Of a stretch of DNA of 14,104 nt, positions 8,354 through 14,104 are shown piece after piece. Every line of letters starts with the position of its first letter. Position 1 is the stretch's first letter. A model generated the notes under the pieces. It was not told the origin of the DNA. It did not search any database and saw only the letters and a program-made list of their open reading frames with translations. Source of the stretch: Candidatus Sabulitectum sp. Lineage in GTDB: Bacteria; Fermentibacterota; Fermentibacteria; Fermentibacterales; Fermentibacteraceae. Position numbers and translations under genes: made by a program. The DNA lies in contig JAGLDB010000033.1 of the NCBI GenBank assembly GCA_023145935.1, positions 1 through 14,104 of the forward strand, given 5' to 3'.

Positions 8354-8360
8354 CCCTCCT
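8354..8360 (-). promoter_or_regulatory. Shine-Dalgarno that fixes the nusA TTG start
   Basis: AGGAGGG lies 5 nt before TTG 8348-8346 and just after the rimP stop. It is a near-perfect anti-SD match and supports the rare TTG start codon. Confidence 0.8.
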
Positions 8361-8361
8361 G

Positions 8362-8781
8362 TCAGATTGCTTCCCGGGCGGAAAGTACGCTTCCGGAATC
8401 TATTACTCTTCCGTCCTCAAATGTTAAAAGTCCATCTGCATACTCAGTTAGAATACCCGCAAATTCTTCGGACTCTATTTCTACTTCAATTTTTCTTCCT
8501 GCGCATCGAATCCAGTCGTTCTCCGTTGACAGGGCTCTTCCGATACCCGGTGAACTTACCTCAAGTGTATACGCGCCGCCGATCAGGTCAAGGGTCTCAA
8601 TGGCATTGGAAATTTTTCTTGAGACTCCAGCACACTCGTCAAGGCCTATTCTACCAACCTTATCAACAAGAATACGAAGGATCCGTCTTCTTCCTGCCTG
8701 AAACAAATTTGTATCAACAAGAAGCAGGCCGGATTCAGCCACTATTTCCTCAACATGCTCCAGTACATCATCATGAGCCAA
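8362..8781 (-). CDS. rimP: Ribosome maturation factor RimP
   Basis: Assists assembly of the 30S subunit 3' domain. The 139 residues are slightly short for the family (about 150). The N-terminal domain carries EEIVAESGLLLVDTNL and the strand RRRILRILVDK. The diagnostic YTLEVSSPGIGRAL (about 91-104) matches the family signature, and a C-terminal SH3-like portion ends the protein. The chosen start is TTG at 8781-8779 because GGAGG lies 7 nt upstream; the nearby ATGATGATG is out of frame. It is the first gene of the nusA operon and sits after a terminator for the unit to the right. Confidence 0.95.
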   Translation of the reverse strand: MAHDDVLEHVEEIVAESGLLLVDTNLFQAGRRRILRILVDKVGRIGLDECAGVSRKISNAIETLDLIGGAYTLEVSSPGIGRALSTENDWIRCAGRKIEVEIESEEFAGILTEYADGLLTFEDGRVIDSGSVLSAREAI

Positions 8782-8788
8782 AAAACAA

Positions 8789-8793
8789 CCTCC
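8789..8793 (-). promoter_or_regulatory. Shine-Dalgarno that fixes the rimP TTG start
   Basis: GGAGG lies 7 nt before TTG 8781-8779, the only in-frame start candidate close to it. This supports initiation at TTG. Confidence 0.8.
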
Positions 8794-8816
8794 ATAAATG
8801 CTGAAATCAAATCAGC

Positions 8817-8825
8817 GTTATAGCA
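8817..8825 (-). promoter_or_regulatory. Candidate extended -10 promoter for the rimP-nusA operon
   Basis: In transcript orientation TGCTATAAC fits an extended -10 element (TGn plus TATAAT with one mismatch). No -35-like hexamer occurs about 17 bp upstream, where the bases belong to the terminator stem. Transcription would begin near 8810, leaving a leader of about 29 nt with the rimP SD. The position between a terminator and the first gene of an operon supports it, but the motif alone is weak. Confidence 0.35.
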
Positions 8826-8847
8826 AAAATGGGCGCAACGCGCCCAT
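8824..8847 (-). terminator. Intrinsic terminator of the glycan/transport unit
   Basis: In transcript orientation the arms ATGGGCGC and GCGCCCAT form an 8-bp stem with a 3-nt loop, GTT, followed at once by a run giving five consecutive T residues counting the stem's last base. It lies about 60 nt after the stop of the O-antigen ligase-like gene and before rimP. Stem, loop and U-tract all fit a Rho-independent terminator. It divides the two operons. Confidence 0.82.
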
Positions 8848-8907
8848 GCCGGAAAGCACAAGTGATGCTAATCTAAGATATACGCAGAATTATATCAAGT
8901 GCAGCAG

Positions 8908-11775
8908 CTAATTGTATACCCTGGCAACGCCATTCACCAGATCGTCTCTAAGCATACCCACAGTTGCCGGACATACCCCGTTTGTCTGTAGACTTATTCT
9001 TTCAATCTCCCTGGTGAGAATTGAAGATACAATTGATTGCCATGAAGCCGGCTCAAGCTGGCGAATCATATCTCTGCAATAGAATATGCGTTCTAGAAGG
9101 TACTGATTCTGCCCGGACGCAAAGATGTTGTAGTCCCACCAGTAGGAACTCACAAGAAGGAATGTCATCTTCATTTCCATCCTGTACCAGTCAGTATTCA
9201 GAGAATCTTCATACATCATCTGATGAAGACTGTCAGAGATAATCTCCGGAAGAGCTCCACCAAGCCATGGCATGGCAAAGCCCTGCCTGAGAGCAGCTCT
9301 GCTTCCCCCCAGTGCGAATCTCACAGCTCTCACCGTTACTGCAACAGAAGGCTCAACAACTGCTGCGAATCGATCACTGGTAATAAGAGTATTTGTATCA
9401 TCAAGATTACGGTCAATTACTATTTGATTAAGGAAAATATCCAATACAAGATCGAAAATCTCAGGATCCCAATGGGATTGAAAAAGAATTTCTGCGGGAT
9501 AAGTATAAAAATCTCTGACAACTGGCATAACCACAGGGAAAGCGCGGCCAGCCCATGCACAGACAGAAATCATCCTTCGACATTCCAGAATTGCAGCATG
9601 GTCCTCCATAAAAAGCAGGGATTCATTCTCCCAGTTTGCGAACGGAGAGCAATCCTCGACAGCTCGTATTCTTTCAATCATCAGCTCCTGAAATTTCACG
9701 GGAAGAACTTCTTCGATCAAGGCAACAAATTCCTCCTGTAAAACTGCAGCATTCTCTGGTTGTATAGTGGTGAGAAACCAGGCATTTGATGTGATTGACT
9801 TGATATTATCCTCAAGCTTTGCTCCTGAAGCCTCTTGATCAAATCCAAAAAGAATGTGATGGAAACAAAGAACAGCGCCGTGAATTGAACCGGGGCGGAT
9901 TGTAAGGAGGGAAAGAACCTGATTATAGTAATCAATTCGCCTGTGAGCGTGGATCCTGTATGATCTGTACAGCTCCTCCATGGATTCGTCAAGCATTCCC
10001 AGATTGGAATATCCCAGTGCCAGATTGTTGTGAACCTCTGCATAATTGGGCGCCATGGTGATAAGGCTGTCATAGGCTGCCATTCCCGAAAGCAGATCAT
10101 TCCTGATCTCCGCCTCTGAGAACTGACCTGACAACCCCGCCGCTTCAATGGCTGAACGCATTGAAGACACCGGGGGATCCAGCACCATATACCTTGTAAG
10201 AAGTGCGCTGCCCAGGGCATACCACCCGCCCAGGTCATAGGGGTAAACCTCTGTGGCCTCTCTGGAGTACGCAACTGCGCTGTCTGCGTATATTTTTGCA
10301 TTTTGCCACTGAATTATTGCGGCGTTAAAAGCCGATTCATCACCGGAATTGACCCATTCCGCTGAGGCTGAATAGGCTCCATTCATGGTCATCTCTGTTC
10401 TTGCGAGAAAAATATCCTTTCCTCTGAATACCAGAGCAGATGACCGTGACATAGGCAGATAATGTATAAACAGACCTGCTGCAAGAATCAAACTGACAAG
10501 AAACAGGCCAAGGGCTCCTATCCTGCTTCTGCTGCTTTTTGAAGCAGGTTCAGTTTCCCGGGAAAGAAAGACCAAAAGCAAAGTGGCGAACAACCAGGCA
10601 GTAGGCGGCCATCTCAAGTGAACAGAGACAATACCCTCGGCAAGCATGGCTGCAAGCCCTGCCATAGCACCAGCTCTGAACAGATCAACATTCTTCAGCC
10701 TGTAAAGAACTCCCCAGACTGCAAGCCCCCATAAAATAAGCCCCGCCAGCCCTATGTCTACCAGAATCTCAAGATACTCACAGTGGGCATGCAGAGTGTT
10801 GTGACTTACGCCCAGAATGCTGTAATAAGGATTTCTGTACTCAGGAAAAAGAATCTGGAAAGAACCGGGACCGTGGCCAAGAAGGGGACTATCTTTGAAA
10901 ATATCAAAAGCCCCCGACCATATGATCTTTCTTACCTGAAGGGTCCCCTGATCCTCTAAAGAAGGATCCAGCTCGGAAAGCCTGTTGATCATGGGAAGAG
11001 TAACAGCTGCAACCAGTGCAATAACAAGAAGAACGAATGGAATAGCTTTCTTAAAAGTTACTGAGCTGTTCCGTAAAAACCAGAACAAAAGAACAAAAGC
11101 TCCTGTGGTAACCCCAATTATGCTGGCTCTGGTTCCGCTGGCAACCACTGTTGCTGTTGCCAGAGCGGCAAAAATGAGTACCAGAGTGGTTCTTAGCACA
11201 ACGGTAAACTTCTTCATTGAAAAAAGATATGCTGCTCCAAGTGGGATAACAGCCGACGCAAATCCCCCGAGGAGGTTTGGGTTCCCAAGACTCCCGGTAC
11301 TTCTACCACTTCTGGTGAGTGCAGCATCCCAGGCAAATACATTGATGCCCTGCCACTGCATTAACGCATAAACAAACATTATTGAAACGGTGCCAAGCAT
11401 AATTGAAATGAAAAGCTTCACATGAACTTCGCTGATAAACAACAACGACGAAACCGTTAGTGCACACAGAGAAAGAAGCATAAAGAAAGTAAATGGTCCA
11501 TTTGGTGAACCTGTTCCAGCATAATGCATAACAATCATTAGAAGCAGAATGGCACCAACAGAGGCTAAAGTCATCAGGGGGATTCTTCCCTTGTAGAAAG
11601 GTTTTCCCATCAAGAGAAGTACAGCGGCCATGATCGAAGCAAGGCTTCCACCTGCTACATAAAAGATCTCTTTAACAAGAATGCTGTTTCTGCTGTTGGT
11701 TAATATCCCGAACACCACACCAAGCATTACCACAATAAGCAAAATAAGGAATGCTGTAGAGATCCTCGGCTTCAT
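8908..11775 (-). CDS. O-antigen ligase/polymerase-like membrane protein with TPR C-terminus
   Basis: Likely transfers or polymerises lipid-linked glycan on the outer face of the inner membrane; the exact substrate cannot be read from sequence. About 955 residues. The first 440 hold roughly a dozen hydrophobic segments. Wzy_C/WaaL-type landmarks are GSLGNPNLLGG (about 162-171), GTRAS (about 214-218), the large loop with DSPLLGHGPGSF (about 295-306) and SHNTLHAHCEYLE (about 324-336). After the last membrane segment (about 421-440), some 515 residues should be periplasmic. They include TPR-like helices (about 565-620, with YAEVHNNLALGYSNLGMLDE); the last 300 match no domain I recognise. The start is taken as ATG at 11775, 6 nt from GGGAG and sharing a base with the preceding TGA. 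A TTG one codon upstream is possible. It ends the operon before the terminator at 8824-8847. Confidence 0.85.
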   Translation of the reverse strand: MKPRISTAFLILLIVVMLGVVFGILTNSRNSILVKEIFYVAGGSLASIMAAVLLLMGKPFYKGRIPLMTLASVGAILLLMIVMHYAGTGSPNGPFTFFMLLSLCALTVSSLLFISEVHVKLFISIMLGTVSIMFVYALMQWQGINVFAWDAALTRSGRSTGSLGNPNLLGGFASAVIPLGAAYLFSMKKFTVVLRTTLVLIFAALATATVVASGTRASIIGVTTGAFVLLFWFLRNSSVTFKKAIPFVLLVIALVAAVTLPMINRLSELDPSLEDQGTLQVRKIIWSGAFDIFKDSPLLGHGPGSFQILFPEYRNPYYSILGVSHNTLHAHCEYLEILVDIGLAGLILWGLAVWGVLYRLKNVDLFRAGAMAGLAAMLAEGIVSVHLRWPPTAWLFATLLLVFLSRETEPASKSSRSRIGALGLFLVSLILAAGLFIHYLPMSRSSALVFRGKDIFLARTEMTMNGAYSASAEWVNSGDESAFNAAIIQWQNAKIYADSAVAYSREATEVYPYDLGGWYALGSALLTRYMVLDPPVSSMRSAIEAAGLSGQFSEAEIRNDLLSGMAAYDSLITMAPNYAEVHNNLALGYSNLGMLDESMEELYRSYRIHAHRRIDYYNQVLSLLTIRPGSIHGAVLCFHHILFGFDQEASGAKLEDNIKSITSNAWFLTTIQPENAAVLQEEFVALIEEVLPVKFQELMIERIRAVEDCSPFANWENESLLFMEDHAAILECRRMISVCAWAGRAFPVVMPVVRDFYTYPAEILFQSHWDPEIFDLVLDIFLNQIVIDRNLDDTNTLITSDRFAAVVEPSVAVTVRAVRFALGGSRAALRQGFAMPWLGGALPEIISDSLHQMMYEDSLNTDWYRMEMKMTFLLVSSYWWDYNIFASGQNQYLLERIFYCRDMIRQLEPASWQSIVSSILTREIERISLQTNGVCPATVGMLRDDLVNGVARVYN

Positions 11776-12839
11776 CAACTGCTCCCTTTCTCACTGTGGG
11801 AAATAATTATCGCAAAAACACTGATTACTCCGATGGCGTTTATAAAGGCAAGAATAGCCTGGTAGGGTTGTAATGTTGGTAAAAGAAGCGCCATTGTTCC
11901 CAGAATCACAGAAAAAATGTAGAGCATTATTACAGTGGTCTTCCGTGAGTATCCCATTCTCATAAGGCGATGAGCCAGATGATTCTTGTCACCCTGAAAA
12001 AGAGGAGAACCCTGCCTTCTCCGGTAAATGAGCACCATCACCGTATCAATGATCGGGACTGCAAGAATCAGAAGCGGAGACAGTATTGCAAGGTATGGAA
12101 TTGAACCGCTGGGTGTATACACTCCAAGAACCGCAATGATCCCAAGCATAAACCCCAGAAAATTGGAACCACAATCACCCATAAAAGTTGAAGCTGGAGG
12201 AAAGTTGAAAAACAGAAAGCCAAGAGATGCTCCAGCCAGAGCAACACTGATGAAAGCTATAGATGGATTACCGTGCATAAAATTCAAAGCAGCAAAAAAC
12301 ATGGCTGCAATTACAGAAACACCTGCAGTTACCCCGTCAGCGTGATCAAGAAGGTTAATTGAATTAGTAATACCCAGAAGCCAGATCAGAGTAAGAGGCG
12401 CTGTTAGCCACACCACATGGCTTCCCTCAAGAAAAAGCCTTACCTGTGCGCCATTTATTACGAACAAAGCACCTGCAACAACTGCAACAATAGAATGAAG
12501 AGTTATCTTCATGCGCGGTGCCAGTTCATACTTATCATCTAGAAATCCCGCAAGAGCCATAAGAAAACCTGATACCAGCACAAGAATACACATAGACCGC
12601 CAGGTGATGGGCGTATCAACAATATTTTCCATTGGCAGAACCGGAAAAATCAGTATTCCCGCAAGAATAGCAGCAGAGAATCCCAGAAAGACAGCAACAC
12701 CCCCCATAACAGGCATACCTGGGCCGCCGGACTTATCCTTGATATCAACCATACCCCATTTCCCAGCAAGACGACTCATCAGAGGAGTCATTATCAGAGA
12801 AACCACAAGGGCGATGATCAGCGAGGTTAGCATTATCAT
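11775..12839 (-). CDS. WecA/TagO-family polyprenyl-phosphate sugar-1-phosphate transferase
   Basis: Integral membrane enzyme that moves a HexNAc-1-phosphate (or similar) from a UDP-sugar to undecaprenyl phosphate, the first step in making a lipid-linked glycan. The 354 residues hold about ten membrane helices. Family motifs are GMPVMGGVAVF (about 41-51), LDDKYELAPRMK (100-111, DD pair at 101-102), TNSINLLDHADGVTAG (158-173), FMGDCGSNFLGF (219-230) and the cytoplasmic HLAHRL (287-292, HxxH form). Variants: GDCGS for the common GDSGS, and NLLDHADG for NxxDGLDG. The cytoplasmic HxxH loop favours the WecA/TagO branch over MraY; substrate is unknown. The ATG at 12839 overlaps the ATPase stop by 4 nt; the ATG two codons on is also possible. 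The next gene overlaps its TGA, so the two probably act in one glycan pathway. Confidence 0.9.
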   Translation of the reverse strand: MIMLTSLIIALVVSLIMTPLMSRLAGKWGMVDIKDKSGGPGMPVMGGVAVFLGFSAAILAGILIFPVLPMENIVDTPITWRSMCILVLVSGFLMALAGFLDDKYELAPRMKITLHSIVAVVAGALFVINGAQVRLFLEGSHVVWLTAPLTLIWLLGITNSINLLDHADGVTAGVSVIAAMFFAALNFMHGNPSIAFISVALAGASLGFLFFNFPPASTFMGDCGSNFLGFMLGIIAVLGVYTPSGSIPYLAILSPLLILAVPIIDTVMVLIYRRRQGSPLFQGDKNHLAHRLMRMGYSRKTTVIMLYIFSVILGTMALLLPTLQPYQAILAFINAIGVISVFAIIISHSEKGSS

Positions 12840-13894
12840 ATTTTTTTCTCAATCCCGTCCACTGCGAAGAGATGTATCCTGTTCATATCTATATCAAACC
12901 TCAATTCACCTCCTGGATGAATATCAATATCCGGTTTGCACCTTGCTGTGATCTGCTCACCGCCAACTGTAACACCCAGAACAACTTTCTCGTTACCAAG
13001 CGTCTCAACAACCTCCACAGTACAAATGAACTGTCCCTGGTCTGTTACAAGAATATCTTCAGGTCTGATGCCTGCGGTATATCTGCTGTCTGCCACTCCT
13101 GAAACTCTGGGTATATCAAGACTGCCATTTACGATCATAAGCTTATCACCTGACACTTCTGACTTAAAAAAGTTCATGGAAGGGCTTCCAATAAAACCGG
13201 CAACAAATTTGTTACACGGATTGTTGTACACTTCCAGTGGTGGTGCCACCTGTTGAATAACACCGTCTCTGAGAACCACAATGCGATCGCCAAGAGTCAT
13301 AGCTTCGGCCTGATCGTGGGTTACATAGATCATTGTTGCCTTCAGCTGAGTATGGAGTCTGGCCAGTTCATTTCTCATTTGAACTCTAAGCTTGGCATCA
13401 AGATTGGAGAGAGGTTCATCAAAAAGAAAGACTTTGGGGTGCCGGACAATCGCCCTTCCAAGAGCAACACGCTGCCTCTGCCCGCCTGAAAGTTCTTTGG
13501 GTTTTCTATGCAGATAATCGGAAATCCCCAGTATATCTGCGGTTTCAGTCACCGCACTTTTTATTTTTTCTCTGGAAAGCTTTCTCATTCTCAGGGAAAA
13601 GGCCATGTTGTCAAAAACAGTCATGTGTGGATAGAGAGCGTAGTTCTGAAACACCATGGCAATATCACGCTTCGAAGGTGTCTCATCAGTAATGTCCTTG
13701 TTGTCTATGAATACTCTTCCGGAGGTAGCTTCTTCAAGACCGGCAAGCACCCGCAGAGTTGTAGATTTACCGCAACCGCTTGGACCCACAAGAACCACAA
13801 ACTCGCCATCTGACACATCAAGACTGAACTCGGATAATGCCCTTGAGTCCGAGCCATAAACCTTGCTGACAGCCTCAAACCTTACAGAAGCCAA
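12836..13894 (-). CDS. Sugar ABC transporter ATP-binding protein, MalK/UgpC/MsmX type
   Basis: Cytoplasmic ATPase that powers import of sugars or glycerol phosphate through a CUT1-type permease. The 352 residues show Walker A GPSGCGKST (37-45), Q-loop VFQNYALYPHMTV (81-93), signature LSGGQRQRVALGRA (135-148), Walker B VFLFDE (155-160), D-loop SNLDAK (163-168) and H-loop THD (192-194). FIGSPSMNF (about 234-242) and a TOBE-type C-terminal domain with GIRPED (275-280) are typical of the MalK/UgpC/MsmX group. All catalytic residues are present. No permease or binding protein is in the window, so it may be an orphan ATPase shared among transporters, as known for MsmX, or its partners may lie beyond 14104. 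The start is TTG at 13894-13892, 6 nt from GAGGGGGG. Its TGA overlaps the next gene by 4 nt. Confidence 0.95.
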   Translation of the reverse strand: MASVRFEAVSKVYGSDSRALSEFSLDVSDGEFVVLVGPSGCGKSTTLRVLAGLEEATSGRVFIDNKDITDETPSKRDIAMVFQNYALYPHMTVFDNMAFSLRMRKLSREKIKSAVTETADILGISDYLHRKPKELSGGQRQRVALGRAIVRHPKVFLFDEPLSNLDAKLRVQMRNELARLHTQLKATMIYVTHDQAEAMTLGDRIVVLRDGVIQQVAPPLEVYNNPCNKFVAGFIGSPSMNFFKSEVSGDKLMIVNGSLDIPRVSGVADSRYTAGIRPEDILVTDQGQFICTVEVVETLGNEKVVLGVTVGGEQITARCKPDIDIHPGGELRFDIDMNRIHLFAVDGIEKKI

Positions 13895-13900
13895 TCTATT

Positions 13901-13908
13901 CCCCCCTC
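13901..13908 (-). promoter_or_regulatory. Shine-Dalgarno for the ABC ATPase TTG start
   Basis: GAGGGGGG lies 6 nt before TTG 13894-13892, in the 17-nt gap after the preceding stop codon. It supports the TTG start and coupling to the upstream gene. Confidence 0.7.
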
Positions 13909-13911
13909 GTC

Positions 13912-14104
13912 TCAGTTGATAATAAGAACCGATACCTCTTGTCCGTTAAACATTGTTCTTTCCGGGTTGAACAAATCAGGAAAAAACTGCACACCGTTAA
14001 CCAGAAGAGCATATCTGTATCTTCCCCTTTGAAGATCATCAGGAAGTGATGCTGTCCAGATACCATTATCGTTAATCATCACACCGCAGGCCGGATCCAC
14101 CAGG
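13912..14104 (-). CDS. Glycogen-binding (CBM48/AMPK-beta-like) domain protein, C-terminal fragment
   Basis: Only the last 63 codons and the TGA are visible; the frame stays open through the right edge, so the true start is outside the window (a GTG at 14100 is not a supported start). The fragment fits the second half of a CBM48/AMPK-beta carbohydrate-binding beta-sandwich: GIWTASLP, then GRYRYALLVNGVQFFPD, then NPERTMFNGQEVSVLIIN. This matches the family pattern W..lP.G.Y.Y.f.vnG....Dp.np....G...Svl.v and ends exactly at the domain end. Such domains bind alpha-glucans or mark glycogen-active enzymes; what precedes it here cannot be known. It lies 17 nt before the sugar ABC ATPase and probably shares its transcript. 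Confidence 0.7.
   Translation of the reverse strand, partial: LVDPACGVMINDNGIWTASLPDDLQRGRYRYALLVNGVQFFPDLFNPERTMFNGQEVSVLIIN

Noticed and set aside
8088..8804. Plus-strand open frame of 238 codons opposite nusA/rimP
   Set aside because: Antisense to two conserved genes and running through their junction; low-complexity His/Gln/Arg-rich translation with no family features.
8801..8816. Short inverted repeat GCTGA...TCAGC in the rimP leader, considered as a riboswitch or attenuator
   Set aside because: Only 5 bp, with no terminator-like partner and a leader of about 30 nt; too little to support a regulatory element.
9223..9741. Plus-strand open frame of 172 codons inside the ligase-like gene
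   Set aside because: Opposite a continuous 955-residue frame; no motif or start signal.
9717..10301. Minus-strand alternative frame of 194 codons in the TPR region
   Set aside because: Same-strand out-of-frame shadow; the main frame carries the TPR pattern and is uninterrupted.
12840..12849. Run of seven A residues just before the ABC ATPase stop, possible slippage site
   Set aside because: The codon phase (GAG AAA AAA ATA) does not fit a canonical -1 heptamer, and the next gene has its own ATG overlapping the stop.
1..14104. CRISPR, IS elements, tRNA/rRNA, phage or defence genes
   Set aside because: No spaced direct repeats, transposase or integrase motifs, cloverleaf or rRNA signatures were seen; nearly all bases are accounted for by conserved genes.

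Overview
The window reads as one stretch of a bacterial chromosome in which every supported gene lies on the minus strand, so transcription runs from high to low coordinates. It is densely packed: most junctions are overlaps of 1-4 nt or gaps under 20 nt, and the longest non-coding stretch is 126 bp. I see no tRNA, rRNA, CRISPR array, insertion sequence or integrase. Base composition looks even and slightly below 50% GC by eye. Half of the visible start codons are GTG or TTG, several with strong Shine-Dalgarno sequences. The gene content and divergent proteins suggest an uncultured Gram-negative-type lineage, possibly of the FCB superphylum or a nearby candidate phylum. That placement is a weak inference and nothing here proves it.

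Right part (14104 down to 8908): a probable four-gene carbohydrate and cell-surface unit. It begins with the C-terminal end of a protein carrying a glycogen-binding (CBM48/AMPK-beta-like) domain, cut by the window edge. Next come a MalK/UgpC/MsmX-type sugar-ABC ATPase, a WecA/TagO-family polyprenyl-phosphate sugar-1-phosphate transferase, and a large polytopic O-antigen ligase/polymerase-like protein with a long C-terminal TPR-containing domain. The last three genes overlap. The unit ends in a clear intrinsic terminator at 8824-8847.

Left part (8781 down to 1): the classic translation/RNA-metabolism operon in canonical order, rimP-nusA-infB-rbfA-truB-ribF-rpsO-pnp, followed by dut, which is cut by the left edge. 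A candidate extended -10 promoter sits against the U-tract of the upstream terminator. The operon covers 30S maturation (RimP, RbfA), transcription elongation (NusA), translation initiation (IF2), tRNA pseudouridylation (TruB), flavin cofactor synthesis (RibF), ribosomal protein S15, RNA turnover (PNPase) and dUTP removal (Dut). Hairpins lie in the only two intergenic gaps of any size, rpsO-pnp and pnp-dut.

No clearly new system is present; most of the window is housekeeping. The points most worth a second look are the glycogen-binding/ATPase/glycan-polymerase gene linkage, the large ligase C-terminal domain, an IF2 whose G4 motif reads TKMD instead of NKxD, a divergent riboflavin kinase half in RibF, and the run of non-ATG starts.
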